Shown here: in pieces, positions 1-8,845 of the stretch
Position numbering within the stretch: position 1 is the first letter of the stretch
Layout: every line of letters begins with the position of its first letter
DNA from: an uncultured Bacteroidales bacterium
GTDB taxonomy: Bacteria; Bacteroidota; Bacteroidia; Bacteroidales; UBA932
Length of the DNA: 64,000 nucleotides
NCBI GenBank assembly: GCA_944323825.1
Contig: CALUTY010000011.1
Coordinates: 51,705 to 115,704, forward strand
Reading direction: 5' to 3'
Notes under the pieces: model-generated
What the model was told of the DNA's origin: nothing
Databases searched by the model: none
The model's input: the letters and a program-made list of their open reading frames with translations, nothing else
Translations under genes and position numbers: made by a program

Positions 1-1257
1 GTCCGTTATGGTGTTCTTGCGCCTCTGTCCGTTGAAAGGATGGTATGTCTCGGCCAGCGCCCCCTGGATGAAGGCATATTTGGCATCTACTATGGCGGAT
101 TCTGTCGTGGCCTGAAGGAGGCTGTCTATACGCTTCTGCTCCTCATACCTTGCAGCAATTATTTCATCCCTGTTCGGAAGGACCTCTATGACCTTTTCTA
201 TATCCTTGTCATTTTCGAGATATTTGATGGCAAGGTATCTGGTCGAATATTTGAATCTTATCTCTTCATTCTTCTGAATCAGGAGCTTTATCCTGTCTAT
301 GCTCTTTTCCAGCTCCGCCCCGTGGTTGATATGGATGTGGCGGCTCAGCTGCGGAGTGTTCCGTTCATATATCTGGATGACGGTGTCGAAAAGCTGCTGG
401 ATGCCTTCCCCGTTGCGGCTGACGGTGGGAACAATCGGCAGGCCGAGAAGGTGACCGAGGGTCTTCAGGTCCAGTTCATCCTTCCTCGCACGGAGTTCAT
501 CGTACATGTTGAGAGCCATCACCACGCGGAGATTCATGTCTATCAGCTGCGTGGTCAGGTAGAGGTTGCGTTCGAGATTGGAGGCGTCCACGACATTGAT
601 GACCACATCCGGCATTTCCTCTATGAGGTTCCGGCGGACATAGAGCTCTTCAGGGCTGTATGCGGAAAGGGAATATGTACCCGGAAGGTCGACAAGGGTG
701 AATTTGTAGCCGCCGTATTCAAATTTGCCTTCCTTGGCATCGACGGTCACCCCGCTGTAGTTGCCCACATGTTCGTGGCTGCCCGAGGCGATGTTGAAAA
801 GGGATGTCTTTCCGCAGTTGGGATTGCCGACAAGGGCCACCCTTATCATCTTCCTGCGCTCGTCGGCGAGGTGCTCCATCTCCTTTTCTATAGACCTGTC
901 ATCGCCATTTCCGGCGGCAGACTTTCTGACTGCGGCTTTCCCGGAGGCAACTTCTCCGGAGGCAGCGTCTTCGCAATCGTCAGCCTCGATAGGCGGCACC
1001 GGTTCCTGTGAAGCCAATGCCTCCTTGGCCTCAGTCTCGCTGATGACCTCTATCTTGTCTGCCTCCTCCCTCCTCAGAGACAGTTTGTAGCCTATGATTT
1101 CATATTCGATGGGATCTTTAAGGGGAGCATTGAGAACGACCTTCACGAGCTTCCCGCGCACAAATCCCATCTCAATGATTCTCTTGCGGAAGCTTCCGTG
1201 CCCATGCACTTTCACTATCACGCCGCGTTCCCCTGTCCTCAATTCAGATAATTTCAT
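1..1257 (-). CDS. feoB: Ferrous iron transport FeoA-FeoB fusion (5' part, runs off left edge)
   Basis: Takes up Fe(II) across the inner membrane; FeoB is a G-protein-coupled permease and FeoA a small SH3-like partner. Only the first 419 codons are inside the window. Residues 1-73 are FeoA-like (starts MKLSELRTGE), 74-135 an acidic/alanine-rich linker, and from about 139 a G domain with P-loop GNPNCGKTS (144-152), DLPGTYSL (G3) and NMYDE (G4, NxxD type), followed by the helical GDI-like part. The membrane permease lies beyond the edge. The ATG at 1257 is chosen because FeoA homology begins there. A weak -7 box lies about 90 bp upstream. FeoA-FeoB fusions are usual in Bacteroidales. Identification is firm; full length cannot be judged. 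Confidence 0.95.
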   Translation of the reverse strand, partial: MKLSELRTGERGVIVKVHGHGSFRKRIIEMGFVRGKLVKVVLNAPLKDPIEYEIIGYKLSLRREEADKIEVISETEAKEALASQEPVPPIEADDCEDAASGEVASGKAAVRKSAAGNGDDRSIEKEMEHLADERRKMIRVALVGNPNCGKTSLFNIASGSHEHVGNYSGVTVDAKEGKFEYGGYKFTLVDLPGTYSLSAYSPEELYVRRNLIEEMPDVVINVVDASNLERNLYLTTQLIDMNLRVVMALNMYDELRARKDELDLKTLGHLLGLPIVPTVSRNGEGIQQLFDTVIQIYERNTPQLSRHIHINHGAELEKSIDRIKLLIQKNEEIRFKYSTRYLAIKYLENDKDIEKVIEVLPNRDEIIAARYEEQKRIDSLLQATTESAIVDAKYAFIQGALAETYHPFNGQRRKNTITD

Positions 1258-1346
1258 TGTTTTCTTCTTTTTGTTCGGGAAGCCGTCCGGACCTCACTCA
1301 GTCCCCGCCGGCCGCCCTGTTGATTCTGCCGTCTGTTTTCCGGCGC

Positions 1347-1375
1347 CGAAGATACAAAAAATGCCGCCACCCCAA
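1347..1375 (-). promoter_or_regulatory. Possible feoAB promoter
   Basis: On the minus strand TATCTTCG at 1354-1347 is one base off the Bacteroidota -7 consensus TAnnTTTG, with TTG at 1375-1373, spacing 18. It lies about 90 nt before the feoAB start. Sequence match only. Confidence 0.4.
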
Positions 1376-1577
1376 TCATTTGTCCCCATAAATTATTGTC
1401 ATAATCCCAATTAATCACGATTCATCCCCGCCCCGCTCCCTAATAATTGGTACAACCAAATATATGGCAAAATCAACCACTACTACTATCGGAACTTGAT
1501 CTTCGTGTCTAATTTTTTCAGATGCGCCATTTAAACATACATACAAGAAACTGTTATACAATTCATTACAACAAGAC
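1376..1577. other. Intergenic stretch, nothing recognised
   Basis: AT-rich spacer between the feoAB upstream region and the 11-bp repeats. I found no convincing ORF, hairpin terminator or RNA gene on either strand. Confidence 0.5.
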
Positions 1578-1621
1578 GCGTCTAAATCGCGTCTAAATCG
1601 CGTCTAAATCGCGTCTAAATT
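1578..1621. repeat. Four tandem copies of an 11-bp repeat
   Basis: Unit GCGTCTAAATC occurs at 1578-1588, 1589-1599, 1600-1610 and, with the last base changed, 1611-1621. The final copy contains the stop codon (1615-1617) of the minus-strand ATPase gene. On that strand each unit carries TAG, and because 11 is not a multiple of three the array closes all three frames. Confidence 0.9.
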
Positions 1622-2967
1622 TTGACTTTTAGACGCCATATGGAATTATTGCCTCTTGTATCATTGGCTATCTTCTTCTGTTTCTTCAATTTGGACAAAA
1701 GATTCCTGATTTTGTTCTTTTTCTGTTCATCGTTCAGCATATCCGGAAGGGCAGGCCAAAGCAATTCCGTTATCTCCGTTTTTGACAATGTCTTATGATC
1801 CTTCAAAGAAACAAGCAACAATTCTTCACAAGCCTTGTTCTGCAATCCCTTATGTCTGGAATAAATTACAGTCTGCCCTGTCTTCCTGGCTATATCTTTG
1901 GCAATAAAGAGATTCGGTTTCTTGCCCTCAACCAGTTTCCTGCTTCTCAGGCGTTTCATCTCCAAATCAGTCAGAGGCTTGCCAAGCTGAAAGCGGTTAA
2001 GAAGTTCTATTTCAATGAGTGACAGGTCAGTGTTTTTTGCCAGCAGGTTGGCGTAATTCAAATCTAGAATCTTTCCGATTATTGTCACTTCCACCCTGTC
2101 ACTGGAAATATTGTAGTCAGGCAACGGGAAAAGACGGTCCCGCTGACAGGCATACATCTTACGGATACCGCTTCCTATGGTATCCACCATTTTAAGTCCC
2201 ACCATTGCTGTCACAAGAAATGGATTTCTGTAACTTTCCTCAGGAGCATTGCTTTCCAGAACATTTTCAATCGTGCCGGGAATGAATGCCCCCTTGTTGG
2301 AGAATACCAGCTTGTCATCATATTCCACCACATTGATCTGTCCTCCCATTGTATAATCCTGGTGCGCAATGGCATTATTGATGGCTTCCCTGATTACATA
2401 CGGTTCATAAGTATCTATTTCTTCGGGGAACAATGTCTGGAACTCCGTATTGATATAACGGTATTTCAGATTCCGTATCCTGTCATATATCCTGTCAACG
2501 GCAAGAATAAACGGACATGTGGCAATCATATAATCTCTCTCTGTCCCCTTGGCATCCTTCAAAATCCATTTGATTTTGGCTACCGCAGGAGAAATCATAT
2601 ATTCGCTTTCTTCCTTTCCCAGAAGAATTATGGCCGTATTCGTAATCTTGCCCTTGATAGTGATTTTTGCCTTATTCAGAAACGTCATATCGTCCCATCC
2701 GGCAATTTCTGCAGATTTTTCACTGTGTGCTGCAGAATACAGTTCCCTGGCCTTGGAAATTGCTGCCGGGTCCAGATCCTCAATGGACGCATCCGAAATG
2801 ATGCCCGCACTCCAGTCCCTGCTGAATCGCTGCGCTCGGATCTGCTCTATTTTCTGTATGTTAAGAGCCACAAGCGACTCTCCGTCCCTGCCATAATAAT
2901 GACCTTTATATGCTATGGGAATACCTTGAGGGGCAGCTGCAACCTCAAATTTGTGAACTCGCAACAT
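1615..2967 (-). pseudogene. 5'-truncated AlbA_2/GHKL-ATPase-type predicted regulator (COG2865-like)
   Basis: Full-length family members have an N-terminal AlbA_2 DNA-binding domain, a GHKL-type ATPase-like C-terminal domain and winged-helix segments. Here only the end of AlbA_2 is left (GHYYGRDGES near residue 20), followed by the ATPase-like part with EAINNAIAHQDY and a VFSNKG segment, and a basic, helical C-terminus. The open frame extends to an ATG at 3075, but residues before the ATG at 2967 are an out-of-frame reading of the 3' end of the upstream efflux gene and resemble nothing. The ATG at 2967 lies only 7 nt after that gene's stop and has no clear ribosome-binding site. I infer loss of the first ~120-150 codons by recombination. 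Whether the 450-residue remainder is expressed through read-through of the metal-efflux operon is unknown. Confidence 0.7.
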
Positions 2968-2974
2968 AGCCGCT

Positions 2975-4267
2975 CTATAGGCGGTTTTTGTAGAGGCGGG
3001 CCATGAGCTTGTGGTAATTGTTGCGGAGGGTGATGCAGGAGGTGAGATTGGAGTAGATGGAGGAGGTTTCGACAAAATAGTCGATGAGGGAGATTTCGCC
3101 TGACTCGACGGCTTTCTGGAGGAGGGAAAGGGTTTCCCTCATGAGAGGCTCGTCGTAGGCACTGAGGGCGGATTCGGTCTGGCGGATCTCGGTCAGGATG
3201 GAGCGGACTTCGGCTTCAGACTGCAGACGGACGGAGTTGAGGGCGCTGCTCGCGGCAACTGAGCGGGCCTTGGCCGTGGCGACCTTGCGGTGGTTGGAGA
3301 AAAGAGGGATGGAGCCGCCGACAAGAAAGCCATGTTCGGCTTCACGGATGTCCGTATTGCGGCGGTAGCCGACCTCAAATCTCGGAATCCAGCCCTGACG
3401 GTTCACGGCAATTTCCTTCTGCGCGGCTTCGGCAGCGCTCTCGGCAGCGTGGATGGACGCATCGGAAGACAGATATTCCTCAACAGCCGCATCCGGGTCA
3501 ACGACCTCCTCCACAAGAGGATAGAAATCGGCATCGAAGACTATCGGCTGGCCGCCGTTCATGGACTGCAGGGCACGGCAGGCGGCATCGAGGGCCGCAC
3601 TGTTGGCAGCGACATCGGTGGCAACACTCATGAGCTCCATCCGGATCTTGTTGACTTCCAGCGCAGAGGCGTCTCCGCTTTCAAGACGCTGGCGATAAAG
3701 CAGCAGGAGTTCGTCCGCTATTTCGGACTGCATGGAAAGCAGTTCTCCGGTCTGGCGGTACATTATGATGTCAAGGCAGAGGGACTTCGCATCAAGAAGA
3801 ATCCGGCGCCTCTCATTTGCAAGGCTGCTGTTGAGGGAGGCACGGGACAATTCATTCCTCTTGTGCTTTGCCGCATAGAGGGTCGGAAAGTCAAAGCCCT
3901 GGGAAACCACGAGCTCGGAACCAGCCTGCCCGGAAACACCGCCCTTGTAGAAAGAGCTGTATTCCACCGAAGGGTCTTCAAGCATATTTTCGCTTTTCAT
4001 CTGGAGCGACTGCGCCTCGACATCACTCATGATGGAAATCAGCTCAGGGTTGTTGGCCTCGACTGCAGCAAGGACATCGTCCAGATTCTGTGTATGCAGC
4101 ACTTCCCGGGCATCTGACGAAAGCCCTGACGCAGATTCCGCATTTGCCGTCACGGCACTTCCGGACCGGTCAGCAAGACTGTCCGCAGGAGCCGCAGGCT
4201 GTGCGGCCGATTGGAAAACTGCCGCTGAAAACATCATTGCCGCAATGGCATATCTTTTTATATTCAT
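2975..4267 (-). CDS. TolC-like outer-membrane efflux protein (CusC/CzcC type)
   Basis: Outer-membrane channel of a tripartite heavy-metal efflux system. The 430-residue product starts with a signal peptide (MNIKRYAIAAMMFSAAVFQSA, cleavage likely near AAQP) and then shows the long alpha-helical hairpins of the OEP family, with typical AxxAxxxA-rich helices and a glycine/proline turn (GWIPRFEVGYR). It is the third gene of the minus-strand operon, 53 nt after the RND pump. No lipobox is seen, so it is processed as a soluble-secretion signal rather than a lipoprotein. The 3' end directly abuts a truncated gene, so the normal terminator of the operon may have been lost. Confidence 0.9.
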   Translation of the reverse strand: MNIKRYAIAAMMFSAAVFQSAAQPAAPADSLADRSGSAVTANAESASGLSSDAREVLHTQNLDDVLAAVEANNPELISIMSDVEAQSLQMKSENMLEDPSVEYSSFYKGGVSGQAGSELVVSQGFDFPTLYAAKHKRNELSRASLNSSLANERRRILLDAKSLCLDIIMYRQTGELLSMQSEIADELLLLYRQRLESGDASALEVNKIRMELMSVATDVAANSAALDAACRALQSMNGGQPIVFDADFYPLVEEVVDPDAAVEEYLSSDASIHAAESAAEAAQKEIAVNRQGWIPRFEVGYRRNTDIREAEHGFLVGGSIPLFSNHRKVATAKARSVAASSALNSVRLQSEAEVRSILTEIRQTESALSAYDEPLMRETLSLLQKAVESGEISLIDYFVETSSIYSNLTSCITLRNNYHKLMARLYKNRL

Positions 4268-4320
4268 TTTATCCGTAGTTTATATGATTATCTGGATCCC
4301 TCGACTGTGCTCGGGATGAC

Positions 4321-7300
4321 TCATTGCGGGTCTTCCACTCCGGCATCGGCCTCTTTCCTGTGCAGCCACCAGTACATCACCGGCACTATGAAGCCGTTGA
4401 GGAAGGTGGAGGTGAGCAGGCCGCCCAAAATCACTTTCGCCATCGGGCTCTGTATCTCATTTCCCGGCAGGTCGCCTTTCACTGCAAGCGGAATCAGCGC
4501 AAGGGCCGACGAGAGGGCTGTCATCAGGATAGGGTTCAGCCTGTCGAGGGAGCCGTGTATGATGCTGTCATAGAGGGAATGACCCTGTTCCCGGAGCAGA
4601 TTGTAATGGCTTATCAGCAGCATTCCGTTCCTGGTGGCTATGCCGAACAGGGAAATGAAGCCGATGATGGCAGGGATGCTCACTTCTCCGGTGGTGAAAA
4701 GGAGGGCGAATACGCCTCCGATGAGGGCAAGAGGCAGGTTCAGCAGCACCACACCGCTCTGTGCGGCGCTCTTGAACTGCATATACAGGAGCAGGAAGAT
4801 GACGATGATGCTCATGAACGAAGTCAGAAGCAATATGCGGCTGGCAGCCTTCTCGCTCTCGAACTGGCCGCCGTATTCTATATGGTAGCCCTCAGGCAGC
4901 TCAATCTCCCTGTCCACAATCTCCCTGATGTCATCCACCACGCTTCCCAGGTCTCGGCCTGCGGCATTGGCGGAGATGACCACCTTGCGTTTCACATTCT
5001 CCCTGTTGATGGCATTCGGACCGGTCGAAGAAACCACATCAGCGACATACGAAAGCGGCAGCTTGTTGCCATCGGCATCGTCTATCATGAGATTCCTTAT
5101 CTTTTCAGCAGAACTTCTGTCGGCCTCGGAGGCACGCACGACAAGATTGAAGGCCTTGCCCTGCTCATAGACCTGCGACACCGTTTCCCCGGCCATGTTG
5201 ACCGTGATGAACTCATTGAATGCAGGCATTGAAATGCCGTATTTTGCAAGCATTTCCCGCTTCGGGACAATCTTTATCTCAGGCCGCTCGATCTGCTGCT
5301 CCACATTCAGGTCGGCAATCCCCTCCACACCGCTGATTGCATTCTTTATCCGGTTGCCGATAGTGAACATGCGGTTGAGGTCATCACCGAAAAGCTTGAT
5401 GGCGATGCTGGCCTGGGTGCCGCTCAGCATGGCATCTATCCTGTGGCTTATCGGCTGGCCTATCTCGATGTTGGCCCCAGTGATTGTCGAAAGCTTTTCC
5501 CTGACTTCAGCCAGAAGCTCGGCATGAGACCTGCCGTTGAGCTCGAACGGAGCCTCTATCTCGGACACATTCACTCCGAGGGCATGTTCATCCAGTTCCG
5601 CACGCCCGGTCTTCCTCGCCACGGTCTGTATCTCCGGTATCGAAAGCAGCAGTTCTTCCGCCTGACGGCCTATCCTGTCCGATTCTTCAAGGGAGATTCC
5701 CGGCAGGGAACTTACATTTATCGTGAACGAGCCTTCATTGAACGGCGGCAGGAAGCTGTGCCCGAGGGTGAAGAACAGGCCGAGAGCCACCCCGAAGAGG
5801 GCCACGGTCGCACTCACCGTACCGATTTTGTGCCTCATCACCCATTCGAGGGCCTTCCTGTAATATTTCTTCAGCCAAACCGCGAGGAAGGCCTCCTTCG
5901 GCACTCCGTCCCCTTTCACTTTATAATCAAGCATATAACTGCACAGAACCGGGGTCAGGGTAAGGGCCACCAATGTGGAGGCGAAAAGTGCCGTGATGAA
6001 TGCGATTCCGAGCGGGGCAAGCATCCTGCCTTCCATTCCGGAAAGGAAGAAAAGCGGCACGAAGCTCACCACTATTATCAGAGTTGAATTGAGAATCGGC
6101 ATCCTGACTTCCTTCGAAGCCTCGAAGACGACCTCCAGAATCGGTCTGCGTTCAGACTCCGGCAGAGCCTTGTTGGCCCTTATGTGCTTCCAGACATTTT
6201 CCACATCGACTATCGCATCGTCCACCAGCGAGCCGATGGCAATGGCGAGGCCTCCGAGGCTCATCGTATTGATGGTCATTCCCATCCAGTTCAATGTCAA
6301 TATGGAAATCAATACGGACAAAGGCAGGGTGATGAGAGAAATGACCGTCGTCCTGACATTCGCCAGAAAGAGGATAAGAACAATGACCACGAAAAATGCC
6401 CCCTCATACAATGAGGACTTGACATTGCTGATGGAACTTTCAATGAAGCGTGCCTGGCGGAAGGTGTCCGTGGAAATCTTCACATCCGGAGGCAGGTTCT
6501 TCTGCACATCCTTCAATGCCTCCTCCAGCTTGGCCGTGAGTTCCAATGTGCCCGTTTCCGGCTGTTTGGTGACGGTGACAAGCACCGCAGGCTTTCCCTT
6601 TTCAGATGCAAGCCCCAGTTTCGGCTGCTGCGCACCGACCTGCACATCCGCCACATCCTCCAATGTGACAGGAGCCCCGCCGACAGTCTTTATCACCGAC
6701 CTTGCCATTTCACGGATGTCATCCGTGGAAACCACGCCTCTGACTATATATTCATTGCCATATTCATATATGACACCGCCGTTGGTGTTCCGGTTCATCC
6801 CCCTTGTCACGGCCATCACCTCTCCGAGGGTGACCCCGTAATATTTCATCTTGTCCGGATGGATGAGCACCTGATATTCCTTTATGTCCCCGCCGAGGAC
6901 CGCCACCTGCGCAACACCTCCGGTGGAAAGGAGGCGCGGCCTTATCGTCCAGTCGGCTATGGTCCTGAGGTTCAGCATTGAAGTGGTGTCGGCAGTCATT
7001 CCGACAATCAGCAGTTCGCCAAGGATCGAGGACTGCGGACCGAGCGTAGGGTTGCCCACATTTTCCGGCAGTTCCTCCGCTGCCATAGCTATCTTTTCCG
7101 AAACTATCTGGCGGGCAAGATAGATGTCCATGTCCCAGTCAAACTCCACCCACACCACGGAAAATCCCGTAGTCGAGGAAGAGCGCACCCGGCGGACGCC
7201 GGTAGCCCCGTTGACCGCAGTCTCTATCGGGAATGTCACCAGCTGCTCGACTTCCTCCGCAGCCATTCCTCCGGCCTCCGTCATCACCACCACGGTCGGC

Positions 7301-7431
7301 GCATTCAGGTCCGGGAAGACATCCACCTCCGTGCGGTTCATAACATATACCCCAGCAACCATGAGCAGTGCCGATGCCACGAGTATCAGCAGACGGTTGT
7401 TCAGGGAAAATTGTATTATCCTGTTCAGCAT
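4321..7431 (-). CDS. RND heavy-metal efflux pump (CusA/CzcA-like)
   Basis: Proton-driven inner-membrane pump that moves substrate from periplasm or membrane to the outer channel. The 1036-residue length and the two repeated halves are normal for RND permeases: TM1 near 13-31, first periplasmic loop (GGMAAEEVEQLVTFPIE), TM2-6 near 335-480, TM7 near 535 and TM8-12 in the last 180 residues. TM4 carries VDDAIVDVENVW, with the acidic residues expected for proton relay. The second gene of the operon, 12 nt after the adaptor. Metal export is inferred from overall similarity to the CusA/CzcA group and from the His-rich adaptor next door; the metal itself cannot be read from the sequence. Confidence 0.9.
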   Translation of the reverse strand: MLNRIIQFSLNNRLLILVASALLMVAGVYVMNRTEVDVFPDLNAPTVVVMTEAGGMAAEEVEQLVTFPIETAVNGATGVRRVRSSSTTGFSVVWVEFDWDMDIYLARQIVSEKIAMAAEELPENVGNPTLGPQSSILGELLIVGMTADTTSMLNLRTIADWTIRPRLLSTGGVAQVAVLGGDIKEYQVLIHPDKMKYYGVTLGEVMAVTRGMNRNTNGGVIYEYGNEYIVRGVVSTDDIREMARSVIKTVGGAPVTLEDVADVQVGAQQPKLGLASEKGKPAVLVTVTKQPETGTLELTAKLEEALKDVQKNLPPDVKISTDTFRQARFIESSISNVKSSLYEGAFFVVIVLILFLANVRTTVISLITLPLSVLISILTLNWMGMTINTMSLGGLAIAIGSLVDDAIVDVENVWKHIRANKALPESERRPILEVVFEASKEVRMPILNSTLIIVVSFVPLFFLSGMEGRMLAPLGIAFITALFASTLVALTLTPVLCSYMLDYKVKGDGVPKEAFLAVWLKKYYRKALEWVMRHKIGTVSATVALFGVALGLFFTLGHSFLPPFNEGSFTINVSSLPGISLEESDRIGRQAEELLLSIPEIQTVARKTGRAELDEHALGVNVSEIEAPFELNGRSHAELLAEVREKLSTITGANIEIGQPISHRIDAMLSGTQASIAIKLFGDDLNRMFTIGNRIKNAISGVEGIADLNVEQQIERPEIKIVPKREMLAKYGISMPAFNEFITVNMAGETVSQVYEQGKAFNLVVRASEADRSSAEKIRNLMIDDADGNKLPLSYVADVVSSTGPNAINRENVKRKVVISANAAGRDLGSVVDDIREIVDREIELPEGYHIEYGGQFESEKAASRILLLTSFMSIIVIFLLLYMQFKSAAQSGVVLLNLPLALIGGVFALLFTTGEVSIPAIIGFISLFGIATRNGMLLISHYNLLREQGHSLYDSIIHGSLDRLNPILMTALSSALALIPLAVKGDLPGNEIQSPMAKVILGGLLTSTFLNGFIVPVMYWWLHRKEADAGVEDPQ

Positions 7432-7443
7432 TGTCTTCTATTT

Positions 7444-8730
7444 TCAATGGTTATGCGTATGGGCAGGGATTGCATTGCTTGCCGAAGCCAGCCTGACATT
7501 GTAGGCTCCCTTGACCACCACATTGTCCCCGGCCTTGATGCCGGAAAGGATTTCCGTCCGCGCACCGTCGCTTTCTCCAAGCGTGACCTCACGCTTCGTG
7601 TAGCAGCTTGCGTCCATCTTGAGATATACGAAATACAGCCCCTGTTCCTCCGTGATGGCCGACACCGGCAGGGAAAGCACATTTTCACGCTTTGAAGTCA
7701 GGAGCCAGACCTCTGCGAACGAGCCGGGCACCACGCTTCCCCTGTTGTCGAACTCGAATGTGACCGGAATATAATAGGAGCCGTCAGAAGAACTGCGGCC
7801 AGATGAAACAAGCCTGCCTCCGAGGGAAGCGATGCTCTGCACATGGTCATCGTATGGGGTCATGAAATTGGCCGAAACTATCTGGCCCAGCCGCCCGTAG
7901 TATCTCTGCGAAAGGTCCGCCTTCAGCACAAGCCTGCGGTTCTGTGTGACGCTTGCAAGCGGAGTCCCCATCGGCACATAATCCCCTTCGCTGACCAAAA
8001 GGCTTTTGACATATCCCTTGAAAGGAGCCTCAACGACAACCCCCGTACCATCCGCATTCGGTTTCAGGGCCTCGTATGCCATACGGGCATTTTCATATTC
8101 CTCCTTGATTCTCAGGAAATCCTTCTGCGACACGATGCGGCTTTCCACAAGTCCGGAAGCCCGCTCGTATTCCGCCTTGGCGGTTTCATATGCTACCTTG
8201 GCCTTGCCTATGCGGTTGCCGTCCTGGATTCCTCCCGAAACTATGGAGAACAGCGGCTTACCCCCGTCCACTTCGGAGCCTTCCACATAATTGCCCCCGA
8301 ACGACACAATGCCGTCCGCCGGAGCCACCACCGTCATCTCATCTCCCTGTGCCGGCAGTATCTGCCCGCCTGTCTTTATCACTCCCGAAAACGGTCCCGG
8401 AACGACGGTCTCCGCCACAATCCCTGCAGCTGCCGCCTTCTCCGCCGGAATCACTATCTCGTCCGTATGTCCTTCACCGGCCTCTCCTGCCGCATGTCCG
8501 TGTGCATCTTCCTCATGGCCTGCCACCTCATGTCCATGCATTGCATCATGGTCATGCGGGTCCTCCCCGTCATGATGATGCACAGCCTCTTCCGCATCAT
8601 GATGCAGATGGTCATGTGCGGCCGCCTCCGCACCGTGTTCCCCATGATTTTCTCCGTGATTGTGCCCAGCCCCACAGGACCAGAGAAGCAGCATCCCCGC
8701 CGCTCCCAAAACAAGGATAAGTCTTTTCAT
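7444..8730 (-). CDS. Periplasmic adaptor of metal efflux RND system, His-rich lipoprotein (CusB/CzcB-like)
   Basis: Membrane-fusion protein linking the pump to the outer-membrane channel. The 428 residues begin with a lipoprotein signal (lipobox LWSC, Cys19). Residues 23-88 contain 19 histidines plus many Asp/Glu, a metal-binding tether. Then come the barrel-sandwich/lipoyl halves (VVAPADGIVSFGG; VVEAPFKGYVKSLLVSEGD) split by a helical hairpin (about 175-225), and a C-terminal beta-barrel region. First gene of the operon, with a good -7 box 60 bp upstream. The His-rich segment suggests Zn, Ni, Co or Cu capture before handover; which metal is not determinable here. Confidence 0.92.
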   Translation of the reverse strand: MKRLILVLGAAGMLLLWSCGAGHNHGENHGEHGAEAAAHDHLHHDAEEAVHHHDGEDPHDHDAMHGHEVAGHEEDAHGHAAGEAGEGHTDEIVIPAEKAAAAGIVAETVVPGPFSGVIKTGGQILPAQGDEMTVVAPADGIVSFGGNYVEGSEVDGGKPLFSIVSGGIQDGNRIGKAKVAYETAKAEYERASGLVESRIVSQKDFLRIKEEYENARMAYEALKPNADGTGVVVEAPFKGYVKSLLVSEGDYVPMGTPLASVTQNRRLVLKADLSQRYYGRLGQIVSANFMTPYDDHVQSIASLGGRLVSSGRSSSDGSYYIPVTFEFDNRGSVVPGSFAEVWLLTSKRENVLSLPVSAITEEQGLYFVYLKMDASCYTKREVTLGESDGARTEILSGIKAGDNVVVKGAYNVRLASASNAIPAHTHNH

Positions 8731-8789
8731 ATCTCTGCCTTTTCAATTCAAAAAAACGCTGCAGAGATCCGAAATCCCCGCAACGCCCG

Positions 8790-8797
8790 CAAAGATA
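8790..8797 (-). promoter_or_regulatory. -7 promoter box of the metal-efflux operon
   Basis: TATCTTTG on the minus strand, an exact match to TAnnTTTG, about 60 nt before the adaptor start. No clear -33 TTTG at the normal distance. The intergenic gap (8731-8845) holds nothing else I can name. Confidence 0.6.
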
Positions 8798-8845
8798 TCC
8801 CCCTCCTGCCGCAACCCGGTTGCATATTGCCTGCGGCAAGGAGGA

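Noticed and set aside
40..1011. 323-codon plus-strand frame at the left edge
   Set aside because: It is the reverse complement of feoAB, whose FeoA and G-protein motifs are unmistakable on the minus strand.
1578..1621. Possible CRISPR array
   Set aside because: Units are 11 bp without spacers; no cas genes in the window.
2968..3075. N-terminal 36 residues of the truncated ATPase frame
   Set aside because: Pro/Ser/Thr-rich reading that is simply the +1 frame of the outer-membrane channel gene; not counted as protein.
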